From NCBI GenBank assembly GCA_965223435.1, contig CBDCWQ010000009.1, forward strand, positions 1 to 64,000: DNA of 64,000 nt, given 5' to 3'. Position 1 is the first letter of the stretch, and every line of letters begins with the position of its first letter. Made by a program: the position numbers and the translations under genes. This document shows, piece by piece, positions 26,171-34,474 of the stretch. The notes beneath the pieces were generated by a model. The model was not told where the DNA came from, ran no database searches, and saw nothing but the letters and a program-made list of their open reading frames with translations. The stretch comes from CBDCWQ01 sp965223435. Lineage in GTDB: Bacteria > Myxococcota > Kuafuiibacteriia > Kuafuiibacteriales > Kuafuiibacteriaceae.

Positions 26171-26794
26171 GTGAAGGGAGCGACGTCATGGATTCTGGCC
26201 GCGGGCCTCCTCCTCCCGGTGCCCCTGGCAAGCGCTGCCTCCCGCGGACCCAAAGTCTACGGCGCGGCCATCCTCAAGGAGGTCCGAGAAATCGAAAAGG
26301 ACCGCTTCAAAAGCCTCAAGGACTGGGGCCGAACCGTACGCTTTTTTCGGCGCGCCTACGGCCGAGCTCCAGGCATCGTCTGGCTCCGCCCGGAGGCTCC
26401 GCCCTCGATCCGGTTCATCCATTTGGCCAACACCCGTAAGAAACGACGGTGGGATGGCATCAATCTTTACGAAATCAAAGGGACGGTCTTTATCCATGTG
26501 CTGAAGGCTCGACCCGAGCCAAGCTCGGCAGCCCTCCGCCCGGACCCGGCGGGTTTTGCCCAAGCCCGACGCGCGCTCTTTGCTTTGCAGCCGGGTCGCA
26601 GCGTGTCACAATGCATCCGTCGTCGAAGCCGGAACGGACGCACGCTTGACGCGTGCCCGCGGCCGACGACGAATGGCTTGCCAACCGCTGGGGTATCGTC
26701 TAATTGGCAGGACACCGGATTCTGGTTCCGGCAGTCAAGGTTCGAGTCCTTGTACCCCAATGAATTCATAAGGCCCCATCGTCTAGCGGTCTAG
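26171..26794 (+). CDS. Small secreted protein of unknown function (3' end doubtful)
   Basis: The GTG start gives MKGATSWILAAGLLLPVPLASA, a good Sec signal peptide. The next 110 residues are protein-like (GAAILKEVREIEKDRFKSLKDWGRTVRFFRRAYG, INLYEIKGTVFIHVLKA) but match no family known to me. After about residue 150 the composition becomes Arg/Ser-rich, and the frame then runs straight through the tRNA-Gln gene and into tRNA-Glu, so the last 50 residues cannot be right. A small frameshift or a missed stop near 26590-26680 is likely. The N-terminal two thirds are the supportable part. Confidence 0.5.
   Translation: MKGATSWILAAGLLLPVPLASAASRGPKVYGAAILKEVREIEKDRFKSLKDWGRTVRFFRRAYGRAPGIVWLRPEAPPSIRFIHLANTRKKRRWDGINLYEIKGTVFIHVLKARPEPSSAALRPDPAGFAQARRALFALQPGRSVSQCIRRRSRNGRTLDACPRPTTNGLPTAGVSSNWQDTGFWFRQSRFESLYPNEFIRPHRLAV
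26689..26760 (+). tRNA. tRNA-Gln (CTG)
   Basis: Cloverleaf by eye. The acceptor stem is TGGGGTA/TACCCCA with discriminator A. The anticodon loop TTCTGGT gives anticodon CTG, and the T arm is CAAGG-TTCGAGT-CCTTG. There is no encoded CCA. Confidence 0.95.
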
Positions 26795-26844
26795 GACGGC
26801 GGCCTCTCACGCCGCAGACCGGAGTTCGAGTCTCCGTGGGGTCA
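26772..26844 (+). tRNA. tRNA-Glu (CTC)
   Basis: The acceptor stem is GGCCCCA/TGGGGTC with one G-T pair and discriminator A. The anticodon stem GCGGC/GCCGC has loop CTCTCAC, anticodon CTC. The T loop is TTCGAGT. It lies 11 bases after tRNA-Gln, so both are probably one transcript. There is no encoded CCA. Confidence 0.95.
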
Positions 26845-26851
26845 CTCTCAA

Positions 26852-26885
26852 GACGCGCACTGCTTGCTCGCAGGCAGTGCGCGTC
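26852..26885 (+). terminator. Hairpin terminator after the tRNA pair
   Basis: A perfect 12-bp inverted repeat GACGCGCACTGC / GCAGTGCGCGTC with a ten-base loop, followed by GTTCGTTTG. It starts eight bases after tRNA-Glu. The T tract is weak, but the stem is strong and could also slow readthrough from clpX on the other strand. Confidence 0.7.
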
Positions 26886-26972
26886 GTTCGTTTGACCCGT
26901 CTTGTTGCCCCAGCAGAAGTCATGGCCTTTGCGTCGGGACCATCCGGTCCGGCGGAGGAGAGGGGCATTTTG

Positions 26973-28226
26973 CTAGGCGCTTTTTTGAGCCTCTTCGTAG
27001 GTCAAAAGGGGCGGTTCATTCTTTTCGATGACCTCTTTGGTGATGCGACACTCTTTGACCCCCGGCAAAAAGGGAACCTCATACATGATGTCGAGCATCT
27101 GGGTCTCTAAGATGGAGCGCATCCCCCGCGCCCCAGATTCCCGCCGAATCGCCTCCTGGGCGATGCCAGAAAGCGCCGCCTTGGTGAAAGAGAGTTTCAC
27201 CTCCTCCAAGCGAAAAAGCTTCTGGTACTGCTTCACCAACGCATTCTTGGGCTTGGTGAGAATGGTCACCAAATCGTCTTCGGTCAGGTCTTGAAGGGTT
27301 GCTACGATCGGGACTCGGCCGACAAACTCAGGGATCAAGCCAAACTTCACCAAGTCATCGGATTCGACCTTGGACAGAATTTCGCCGAGCCTTCGATCTT
27401 CTTTGGATTCGATCTCCGCACCAAAACCAATGCCCGTTTTCCCCGTTCGGCGACCGATGATCTGATCTAAGCCGACAAAAGCTCCCCCCACGATAAACAG
27501 AATGTTGGAGGTATCTATCTGGACGTACTCTTGCTGAGAGTATTTCTTGGTGCCACGAGGCGCCACACTGCAGGTGGACCCTTCGAGAATCTTGAGCAGG
27601 CCCTGCTGAACGCCCTCCCCCGACACATCTCGCGTGGCCGATGGATTTTCTCCTTTGCGGGCCACCTTGTCGATTTCATCGATGTACACGATGCCCTTTT
27701 GGGCCCGCTCGATGTCGTTGTCGGCAGCCACCAGCAGGTTTTGGATAATGGACTCCACGTCCTCCCCAACGTAGCCGGCTTCGGTGAGCGTCGTGGCGTC
27801 GGCGACCGTAAACGGCACCTTCAGGAATCGGGCCAACGACTGAGCGAGGAGCGTCTTTCCGGTGCCCGTCGGACCGATAAGAAGAATGTTCGACTTTTGA
27901 AGCTCGATGCCTTCGGTGTGCTCCCGAAAGCCCACACGCTTGTAGTGGCTGTATACCGCCACCGACAGCACCTTCTTGGCCCGCTCCTGGCCGATCACGT
28001 ACTGATCTAAAAACGCCTTGATCTCGGTGGGCGGCGGAATCCGCTCTTTGGGGCCAAGCGCCGTATCCTTCAGCTTCTCCTCAGCGATGATGTCGTTGCA
28101 CAGCCGAATACACTCATCACAAATATACACCGTGGGGCCCGCGATGAGCTTCTTGACCTCGCGCTGGCTTTTGCCACAAAACGAGCAGGAGAGGTTGATG
28201 TTGCGGTTGTCTCGTCTACTGGGCAC
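26973..28226 (-). CDS. clpX: ATP-dependent Clp protease ATP-binding subunit ClpX
   Basis: AAA+ unfoldase that feeds tagged proteins to ClpP. The GTG start was chosen because it leaves 13 residues before the zinc-binding domain, as in other ClpX, and gives 417 residues. The zinc ligands are Cys14, Cys17, Cys36 and Cys39 (CSFCGKSQ, YICDEC). Also visible are Walker A GPTGTGKT, pore loop GYVGED, Walker B IVYIDEIDK, the ClpP-docking loop with IGFG, and the sensor-2 GARGMRSILE. GGGAGG lies just before the GTG, closer than usual, so an upstream ATG at 28304 remains possible. Neither clpP nor tig is in the window, so the usual operon is split here. Confidence 0.95.
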   Translation of the reverse strand: MPSRRDNRNINLSCSFCGKSQREVKKLIAGPTVYICDECIRLCNDIIAEEKLKDTALGPKERIPPPTEIKAFLDQYVIGQERAKKVLSVAVYSHYKRVGFREHTEGIELQKSNILLIGPTGTGKTLLAQSLARFLKVPFTVADATTLTEAGYVGEDVESIIQNLLVAADNDIERAQKGIVYIDEIDKVARKGENPSATRDVSGEGVQQGLLKILEGSTCSVAPRGTKKYSQQEYVQIDTSNILFIVGGAFVGLDQIIGRRTGKTGIGFGAEIESKEDRRLGEILSKVESDDLVKFGLIPEFVGRVPIVATLQDLTEDDLVTILTKPKNALVKQYQKLFRLEEVKLSFTKAALSGIAQEAIRRESGARGMRSILETQMLDIMYEVPFLPGVKECRITKEVIEKNEPPLLTYEEAQKSA

Positions 28227-28429
28227 GCCTCCCAAGCCTACAGGCTCCAGGCGATAGGTACAACGAGATCGACGTAAAAGCCCCCGCGGCCGGGTCGTGC
28301 CCATCCCTTTCATTTCTCGCGGCAAACCCTCAACAACCGGACCCTCGTTGTTTCCCCAACCCAAAACGGTGGCGTTCCGCCCAAACCGCGCCTCCGAGCC
28401 ATGCTTGCCTCTTGCCCCTGCTCCGGACC

Positions 28430-28906
28430 ATGCTGGCGGCCATGCCGACACGCACGCGAGCCGCGGTGGGACTTCTTTTGGCACTGGCCGCCCCCGCGTC
28501 GTGCAAAGACGCAAAGTCCGATGAAGACCTCGTGAAGGAAGTCGTGCGCCAGGCCATTGAGGCCGCAAACGAAAAAAAGGCGAAAGGCGTCCTCTTACAC
28601 GCGACGGAGGACTTTCGCGGGCCTCGAAACCGCAATGCCCAGGAATGCCGACGCATTCTTCTCGGGTTCTTCTTTCAAGAGAAGTGGCTGTGGGTCTTCG
28701 AGCGCAAGCTTGACGTCGAGGTCAAGGGGAAAACCGCCACGGCCGCCTTGGAGGCCATTCTTGCCCGGGGCAAACCGATCACCGAAGTGAAAGACATCGT
28801 CCCGACCAACGCCACCAATCTCTTGTTTGAACTGGAGCTCAAAAAAACAGACGAAGGCTGGAGATTTCACAAAGCAAAGTACCATCAAAAGCCATTCGAA
28901 CTCTAA
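28430..28906 (+). CDS. Small exported protein, NTF2-like
   Basis: An N-terminal hydrophobic stretch (AAVGLLLALAAPASC) suggests a lipoprotein or Sec substrate. The body has a helix EDLVKEVVRQAIEAANEKKAKGVLLHATEDF followed by beta strands VEVKGKTATAALEAIL and NLLFELELKKTDEGWRFHKAKY. This is the order of a nuclear-transport-factor-2-like cone fold, often found in small periplasmic proteins of unknown ligand. ATGs at 28430 and 28442 are both possible; the region further upstream is not protein-like. The gene is divergent from clpX. Confidence 0.7.
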   Translation: MLAAMPTRTRAAVGLLLALAAPASCKDAKSDEDLVKEVVRQAIEAANEKKAKGVLLHATEDFRGPRNRNAQECRRILLGFFFQEKWLWVFERKLDVEVKGKTATAALEAILARGKPITEVKDIVPTNATNLLFELELKKTDEGWRFHKAKYHQKPFEL

Positions 28907-28963
28907 ACAGGAGGCTACGGGATGGCTGAGGAACAAGGCCGACGACGCAACTGATTCGCGGGT

Positions 28964-29812
28964 TTAAGCCTTGGTAGGTCGGTCTGTGCTCCGACGTGTC
29001 GCCCGCTCTTGGTTGATTCGAATGACTTCGGCCGCCATCTGCTCCACAGAGCGCCCCGAAATGTTGACCACCGGCCAAGTGGGATGCTGCGCATAGAAAT
29101 TCCGACACCAGCGAAGCTCACCGGCGATGCTCTCCCGAGAAGCGTAGTCTGCATCGGTCGGCAGTCCCAGTTGCTCCAGCCTCGCGTGGCGAACTTCGGT
29201 CAGCGAGTTGAGGTCGACGATCAGCCCAAAGATTTTCTCCTGGTCGATTTCAAAAAGCGCCGGTGGAGGCGAGATCTCTGGGGTCAGAGGCAAATTGGCC
29301 ACCCGGTATCCCTTGTGCGCCAAGAGCATCGAAAGCGCCGTCTTCGACGTGCGGGACGGCCCCACAAAGACCAAGTCCGCACCATAGAAGTTTTGCGGGG
29401 ATCGCCCGTCGTCGCTTTTGACCGCAAACTCCACGGCCTCAACTCGACGAAAGTATTGCGCGTCAAGCTGGTATTGCACCCCAGGCGCCATCAACGGCTC
29501 CGCGCCCAAAAACGAAGTCAGCCGCCCGACCAACCCGCCAATCAAGTCTGCAACCTCGACCTTCAGTTGGAGCGCACATTGCTGGATATACTCACGATGC
29601 TCGGGGTCGATGACGGTATAGACCACAAACGCATGCTCCCGGGCCGCATGATCCATGATTTCTGAGATCTCCAGCTTGGACCGAACCCGGGTAAATGCCA
29701 GGGTACGCGCGTTGATGCGAGGAAACTGGGTCAAAGCCGCCGTGGCCACTTTCTCAGCAGTCTCCCCCGTCCCATCCGCCAGAATGAACACGGTCTTTGC
29801 ATTGTCAGACAT
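28964..29812 (-). CDS. Pyruvate, phosphate dikinase / PEP synthase regulatory protein
   Basis: Bifunctional ADP-dependent kinase and phosphate-dependent phosphorylase of the DUF299 family. It switches PPDK or PEP synthase off and on by threonine phosphorylation. The N-terminal FILADGTGETAEKVATAAL and a P-loop-like VGPSRTSKTALSMLLAHKGYRVANLPL are diagnostic, as is IFGLIVDLNSLTEVRHARLEQLG. The length of 282 residues is typical. The ATG at 29812 is preceded by GAGGAGGGG at good distance, so the longer open frame upstream is not used. No ppdK or ppsA is in the window, so the target cannot be named. Confidence 0.93.
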   Translation of the reverse strand: MSDNAKTVFILADGTGETAEKVATAALTQFPRINARTLAFTRVRSKLEISEIMDHAAREHAFVVYTVIDPEHREYIQQCALQLKVEVADLIGGLVGRLTSFLGAEPLMAPGVQYQLDAQYFRRVEAVEFAVKSDDGRSPQNFYGADLVFVGPSRTSKTALSMLLAHKGYRVANLPLTPEISPPPALFEIDQEKIFGLIVDLNSLTEVRHARLEQLGLPTDADYASRESIAGELRWCRNFYAQHPTWPVVNISGRSVEQMAAEVIRINQERATRRSTDRPTKA

Positions 29813-29897
29813 GGCTACCCCTCCTCGTTCTCCAATTCGCCCACCCCACACAGTACCTGTTGAGTCCGCGGGCCGTCTCCCATAGAGTTCCGCGGTC

Positions 29898-30665
29898 ATG
29901 ATGCCTGCTTTGCCCAAAACCATGTTCCAGTCCAATCCCACGCTACAACGACGCTTCCGCCTCGGCGCCGTGCTCCTCACGCTTACCCTTGCCCCATCGA
30001 TCACCGAAGCGGCGTCAGGTCTGTACCTACAGCTGGGCGTGGGTACAGGTTCCTTCACGGGGAATCAACTGGTCACCCAGGAAGATCCCAATATGGACAA
30101 CGATATCCCTCTGACCGGTGACGGGTGCTGCCCCAGCGCGGGGCCTGCGGGCGCATTGCGATTAGGGTTTTCTCTGTTCGGGTACGGCGGCCCCGAAGTG
30201 CTGGCGTTGGCCAGCGGCTGGGACATCGGTTCCAACCTTGGCGGCACGGGGTTCTTCGGGGGAGGCGTTCGCGTTTTTCCCCTCAAATTCATCGAGCTGG
30301 GTGGCCTCGACATGGACGGATTCCCCATCGATGTCGGACTCGGCGCAATCTTCGGCTACACCGTGGTGGGCAAAGACTTCGCCTACAAGGGCACCTTTTG
30401 GAATTTTGACCTGAGCGTCGCCTACATGCTGTCCGACTACCTGTCGATCGGCGCCCAAATCAACGTGGTCCGCCCCAGCTACGACGACTTTGTGTTCACC
30501 GACTTCAAGAACGACCGAGGTCGATGCCTGGACGGGAGCGGCAATCAGGTCGGAGGCACCCCCATCGACAAAGGGGACGCAGCGTGTTCAGGCAGCGGCC
30601 CCAGCACCACATTCCTCAGCCCCCAACTGACCGTCACCTTTCACCTCGACGTCTTCGACATCTAG
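29898..30665 (+). CDS. Outer-membrane beta-barrel-like protein
   Basis: A signal peptide ends at ITEAAS. The mature chain alternates hydrophobic and polar residues with many Gly and aromatic residues (GLYLQLGVGTGSFTG, LRLGFSLFGYGG, VDVGLGAIFGYTVVG-like, FWNFDLSVAYMLSDYLSIGAQINVVRP), and ends in strands closing with a hydrophobic residue, as in 8- to 10-strand barrels. No specific transporter family is recognised. The TAG stop lies within the CTAG at which a MITE is inserted, so the coding sequence is unaffected and only the 3' flank was changed. Confidence 0.75.
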   Translation: MMPALPKTMFQSNPTLQRRFRLGAVLLTLTLAPSITEAASGLYLQLGVGTGSFTGNQLVTQEDPNMDNDIPLTGDGCCPSAGPAGALRLGFSLFGYGGPEVLALASGWDIGSNLGGTGFFGGGVRVFPLKFIELGGLDMDGFPIDVGLGAIFGYTVVGKDFAYKGTFWNFDLSVAYMLSDYLSIGAQINVVRPSYDDFVFTDFKNDRGRCLDGSGNQVGGTPIDKGDAACSGSGPSTTFLSPQLTVTFHLDVFDI

Positions 30666-30834
30666 AGCACATCTCATAACCTCCCGCGACCTCTGGACGG
30701 CGCTTTTGCCGTCAGCTTGCCGGATCGGCTCTGCCTGTCGTCGGTTGCATATAGAGGATATGCGCTCTCCTCCTCCGGTAACCTGACAGCAAAATCGCTC
30801 GCCCAGAGTCTCACGCTAGGTTATGAGATGTGCT
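30666..30834. mobile_element. 169-bp MITE related to the IS5-family element
   Basis: Terminal repeats AGCACATCTCATAACCTC and its near-complement differ by one base from those of the IS5 element at 14194-15571. CTAG duplications flank it (30662-30665 and 30835-30838). It contains no ORF. The interior is itself a long imperfect palindrome (TTTGCCGTCAGCTTGCCGGA against TTTGCTGTCAGGTTACCGGA in complement) with a central GCATATAGAGGATATGC. It is probably moved by the IS5 transposase in trans. Confidence 0.88.
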
Positions 30835-31014
30835 CTAGTACCGGGCCAGTGTGATATTGACCCATTCTCGCTGGCGATTGTCGCACCAGTTTCCCGCTCC
30901 GCCTTCGGCTCTCGTCAGTTCCATATAGAGAATATGCGCCTTCCTCGTGCGACAATCTGGCACGACACTTGCCGAGCGGGAATAGATCAATATCACGCTG
31001 GCCCGGTAGTAGAG
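30833..31014. repeat. Second palindromic element with 28-bp inverted ends
   Basis: The arms are CTCTAGTACCGGGCCAGTGT plus GATATTGA, and their complement at 30987-31014 with two mismatches. An inner pair GATTGTCGCAC/GTGCGACAATC and the centre CCATATAGAGAATATGCGC complete the palindrome. The centre resembles that of the adjoining MITE. There is no ORF. It abuts the end of the ALKBH4-like gene and could fold as a large hairpin in the transcript. Confidence 0.8.
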
Positions 31015-31037
31015 GGAAAAACAGGCGGCGCTGGGCC

Positions 31038-32117
31038 TCATCGCGCAAGCTGAGCCAACTGCTTTCCGGACGGCGACGCGAGAAGCTCGGGGGCCAGCTC
31101 TCGGTAGGTGAGTGACACCCGCGCCACGTTCTCCTTTTGTTCTCGAGCAGAACCGACGCGGCCCAACTGAATCCCGTGCAACCATCGGTTGCGAACCGTG
31201 CCAGAAAGAACGTACCCCGCCCTTCGGGGCATGAGAACCTCGACCGCAACCGGAGGCGTCTCGCCATCGTCCGGCGGACAAAAGAGCATCCAGGCCTCCG
31301 CTTGCAAACACACGCCGGCAATCCGGTCTCCCCAAACCCACGTGTCGTCGATATGAAGCGCCATGTTCGCCCCCTCCGACGGACGGTACTCCAGTGCCAC
31401 CTGCTCGTGGGGCCACCAGGGCGTAAGCACCGGAAACGCGCTTTGGAGCCTGGGGATCACGGTTCGAGAAGAATACGCGGGAAAGCCGCTAAAGCCGCCC
31501 GGCTTGGCGGTGCGCTTCTTGAAGTTCACTTTGGGCCCAAAATCCTGCTTCTTGCGTCCGCTCTGGCTCTTCACCCACGGCCGCGCCAAGATGGCCGCCA
31601 GGCATGAAGACTCTTCCTCCATCGAGAAAATCTCCGTCCTCAGCGCCAAACCAGGGGGCCACAGCGAAAAGACCTTCTGTGCCGCCTCCGAACGACTTTT
31701 GATCGGACAAACCGATGCCAAGTCGGCAACCCCGTCCGCCACATCGGCCCAATGGACCCGAAGCGCCTCGCGTTGGGCCGCATCCCGTGCATCCGCACCG
31801 GCGGATGCAGCCCGCACCGCGACCCCGGGCGCCGCCCGATGCGCGCGCCCCGTCAGAGGACCCGCCCGAAACCGACGCCCCGCCTCGTGCCCTTCTCCCC
31901 AATCCGTTCTTGGGGTCGCCGGCTCCGCCCCAAAAGGGCCGCGGGTACCGGTCCGAACCGGGGAGGGACGCACCAAAAGGAGTCCGGCTACGTGCCGAGG
32001 GAGGCGGCCCGGAGACACCGTATGCATATTGTGCCGGGCCTGGCGCACCGCCGGATGCACGCAACGGGCACAATACCTTGCCCCCGTGCAGACGCACAGA
32101 TCAGGGGGAAGCTTCAA
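31038..32117 (-). CDS. ALKBH4-like 2-oxoglutarate/Fe(II) dioxygenase
   Basis: The C-terminal 220 residues resemble animal ALKBH4 more than classical bacterial AlkB. They have WVKSQSGRKKQDFGPKVNFK, EYRPSEGANMALHIDDTWVW with the HxD iron ligands (His255, Asp257), MPRRAGYVLSGTVRNRWLHG with His314, and ARVSLTYREL with the two 2-oxoglutarate arginines 333 and 339. The N-terminus CVCTGARYCARC recalls the cysteine motif at the start of human ALKBH4, which supports the long start. The start overlaps the end of the carbonic anhydrase gene by about 17 bases, so translation is coupled. ALKBH4 acts on protein methyl-lysine or on DNA 6mA; the bacterial substrate is unknown. The segment of residues 30-150 is Arg/Ala-rich and poorly conserved. 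Confidence 0.85.
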   Translation of the reverse strand: MKLPPDLCVCTGARYCARCVHPAVRQARHNMHTVSPGRLPRHVAGLLLVRPSPVRTGTRGPFGAEPATPRTDWGEGHEAGRRFRAGPLTGRAHRAAPGVAVRAASAGADARDAAQREALRVHWADVADGVADLASVCPIKSRSEAAQKVFSLWPPGLALRTEIFSMEEESSCLAAILARPWVKSQSGRKKQDFGPKVNFKKRTAKPGGFSGFPAYSSRTVIPRLQSAFPVLTPWWPHEQVALEYRPSEGANMALHIDDTWVWGDRIAGVCLQAEAWMLFCPPDDGETPPVAVEVLMPRRAGYVLSGTVRNRWLHGIQLGRVGSAREQKENVARVSLTYRELAPELLASPSGKQLAQLAR

Positions 32118-32619
32118 GGTAGCGATTCGCCAAACGCACGTACCGCTCCGCCAGTGCGCCCATTCGTTGCTGTTCGTCTAAAGAAAGGCTTCGGCGCGGA
32201 CGAGCGGGCACCCCCGCGACCACGACACCCTCGGGAACAACGGTACCCTCCGTCACCACTGAGCCCGCGGCCACCACCGACCTCGGCCCGATCACCGCTC
32301 CGTCCATCACAATGGCGCCCATTCCTACAAGGGCGCCCTCCCCCACGTCACAGCCATGCAAGATCACCCGATGCCCGACCGTGACATCATCGGCGATCGT
32401 CGTGGCGTGACGGCCCGTCGTGACGTGCACCACCGAATTGTCTTGAATATTGACACGAGCCCCGATTCGAATGGGATACACATCGCCCCGAAGCACCGCC
32501 CCAAACCAAACCGAGCTTTCGTCGCCGATTTCAACGTCCCCGATGACCATCCCCGTCGGCGCCACAAAACAACGTCGGCCCAAAATCGGTCGTTTGTCTT
32601 CAAAAGGAAGGATCGGCAT
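32101..32619 (-). CDS. Gamma-class carbonic anhydrase family protein
   Basis: A left-handed beta-helix protein of 172 residues built from hexapeptide repeats (MVIGDVEIGDESSVWFG, MGAIVMDGAVIGPRSVVAAGSVV), with a C-terminal helix. The three zinc/iron histidines are at 65, 83 and 88 (SVVHV, VGHRVILHG), and Arg44/Asp46 in LRGDV match the conserved pair. It probably hydrates CO2 as a trimer, though many relatives have no measured activity. The first 20 codons and the upstream region of this gene are duplicated at two other places in the window, upstream of giant surface-protein genes. The ALKBH4-like gene follows in overlap. Confidence 0.9.
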   Translation of the reverse strand: MPILPFEDKRPILGRRCFVAPTGMVIGDVEIGDESSVWFGAVLRGDVYPIRIGARVNIQDNSVVHVTTGRHATTIADDVTVGHRVILHGCDVGEGALVGMGAIVMDGAVIGPRSVVAAGSVVTEGTVVPEGVVVAGVPARPRRSLSLDEQQRMGALAERYVRLANRYLEASP

Positions 32620-32710
32620 CCGTCTTCACTCGCCGGTTTGACACGCGAGCAAGCCGACAGCAAGGCGAAGGGTACCCCGGAAACAACCATAGGGGTATGC
32701 TCGAATGAAT
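32560..32710. repeat. Source copy of a duplicated block (5' end and leader of the carbonic anhydrase gene)
   Basis: The sequence from CGCCACAAAACAACGTCGGC through the start codon to GCTCGAATGAATAA recurs with few changes at 56396-56540 and, shortened, at 44199-44295. Only this copy leads into a complete gene. Confidence 0.85.
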
Positions 32711-32890
32711 AAGAGCGCCCAACCATCAAAAACAAGAAATGGTATGCAAACTTTTCAGGGTCATACCGCAGGGGAAAAATCAGTCATTGAAGCGATTTAT
32801 GTGGATATGAGGGTCGTGGGAGGCAAAAGAATAATGGCCCGAATTATGAAATTTATCGATTTCGGGCCCCTATTTTGATACTTGCTCTGA

Positions 32891-34330
32891 ATGGCTCAGA
32901 ACGCATTTGTGGGCCGAAAGAGAGAATTGGCACTTCTTCGGGAACTTCGGGAGACCCGAAGTGCAAGCCTGGTTGTGCTCAGGGGTCGCCGGCGAATTGG
33001 CAAGAGCCGCTTGGCCGAGGAGTATGGGAAGACATTTCCACGGACCGTGAGTCTTACCGGTATTCCGCCGGCGCCAGGCGTAACCGCAGCCGCGCAAAGG
33101 CAGTCGTTTGCTGGGCAGCTCGAGCGAGTCCTTGGTCGACCCGTCCCTGTGGATAGGAACTGGGGGAGTCTTCTCAGTTACCTCGGTGAACACGTACAGC
33201 GGGGCCCAAACTTGGTCATCCTTGACGAGCTTAGCTGGCTAGGGGGAAAAGACCGGTTATTCTTACCAGAGCTTAAAACGGCCTGGGACTTGAGCTTCAA
33301 ACGAAATTCAAAACTCGTGCTGCTATTGTCCGGCTCACTATCGGCCTGGTTGGAGAAGAACGTATTATCAAGCACTGGCTTCTTCGGACGTGTATCGCTA
33401 GACCTCTTCCTCGATGAACTTCTCCTTCCTGAATGCCGGCATTTTTGGCCGCAATCCGGTAGGGGCATTGCGCCATTCGAAATGCTCAAGCTTTTAAGTG
33501 TGACCGGTGGTGTGCCCCGATACCTGGAAGAGATCGTTCCTCGTCGCGAAGCAGAGTACAATATTACCCGGATGTGCTTTCGACGAGAGGGGCTCTTGTT
33601 CGCCGAGTACCAACGTATTTTCTCCGACCTCTTCGACAAACGTGCACCCATTTATGAGCGCATTGTTCGGGCACTCGCCAGTGGTCCTAAGAGCCCCAGC
33701 GATATTCGCTCTGCTGCGCATTTTGAGCGCGGAGGTCGTTTCACCAGGACCCTTCATGACCTCGTGAGTACGGGGTATGTGAGTGAAGAAGGCGGATGGA
33801 GTTTTGGTGAAGGAAGGGCCAGCCGTGAACGAAGATACCGGCTATCGGACAACTATCTCCGCTTCTACTTGAAGTATATCGAGGGGGTTCGAAGTCGCAT
33901 TGAAAAAGGCGGTGCGCGAGCACTACCCAATTGGCCAAGTGTGATGGGGCTTCAACTCGAAAATCTGTTCCTCAAGAGCACCTCGGTCGCCCACCGAATG
34001 GTCGGCCTAGACCCGAGCGAAATCGTTGCTGCTGGTCCATTCGTACAAACCGCAACCAAACATCGGCGTGGGTGCCAAATCGACTATCTTGTGGAGACCC
34101 GATTCCACACTTTATACGTATTCGAGATCAAGTTCGTTCAACAACCTGTGGGCATGGAAGTTGTTCGAGCAGTGGAGGAAAAAGTCGATCGGCTTGCGGT
34201 CCCACGACGTTTTTCGGTTCGTCCGATACTTGTCCATGTCAACGGCGTTACGGACAGCGTCATAGAGTCTGAGTTCTTTTCCGCAATTTTAGATCTAGGC
34301 GTATTCTTGAGTCCGGAGGAGGGGCCGTGA
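32891..34330 (+). CDS. DUF234-type AAA ATPase
   Basis: A 479-residue ATP-binding protein of the archaeal-type ATPase/DUF234 family. It has FVGRKRELALLRELR, Walker A LRGRRRIGKSRL, Walker B LVILDELSWLG and sensor-like LLLSGSLSAWLE. A winged-helix region follows (APIYERIVRALASGPKSPSDI), then the C-terminal DUF234 nuclease-like part with CQIDYLVETRFHTLYVFEIKF, a PD-(D/E)xK-like arrangement. Members are scattered by horizontal transfer; the function is unknown, although links to mobile elements are common. The AT-richer upstream region and lower GC than neighbours support acquisition. No Shine-Dalgarno is visible. A second, broken DUF234 gene end lies at 44769-45180. Confidence 0.88.
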   Translation: MAQNAFVGRKRELALLRELRETRSASLVVLRGRRRIGKSRLAEEYGKTFPRTVSLTGIPPAPGVTAAAQRQSFAGQLERVLGRPVPVDRNWGSLLSYLGEHVQRGPNLVILDELSWLGGKDRLFLPELKTAWDLSFKRNSKLVLLLSGSLSAWLEKNVLSSTGFFGRVSLDLFLDELLLPECRHFWPQSGRGIAPFEMLKLLSVTGGVPRYLEEIVPRREAEYNITRMCFRREGLLFAEYQRIFSDLFDKRAPIYERIVRALASGPKSPSDIRSAAHFERGGRFTRTLHDLVSTGYVSEEGGWSFGEGRASRERRYRLSDNYLRFYLKYIEGVRSRIEKGGARALPNWPSVMGLQLENLFLKSTSVAHRMVGLDPSEIVAAGPFVQTATKHRRGCQIDYLVETRFHTLYVFEIKFVQQPVGMEVVRAVEEKVDRLAVPRRFSVRPILVHVNGVTDSVIESEFFSAILDLGVFLSPEEGP

Positions 34331-34474
34331 CGAGGCATGATCCCGGATTCTAGGGTTCTATCCCCCGGCTCACTTCGATATCCCACGTGTCAGCTGTTGA
34401 TCGGCATTGCTTCAGTCACCGCCCATTCGGCCTTACGGGGCCCGGTCCGAAGTGAATTCGGCCCACCCGTGGCC

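Noticed and set aside
30835..31416. 193-codon minus-strand ORF crossing the palindromic element
   Set aside because: It overlaps the ALKBH4-like gene out of frame and ends in the palindrome; composition is not protein-like.
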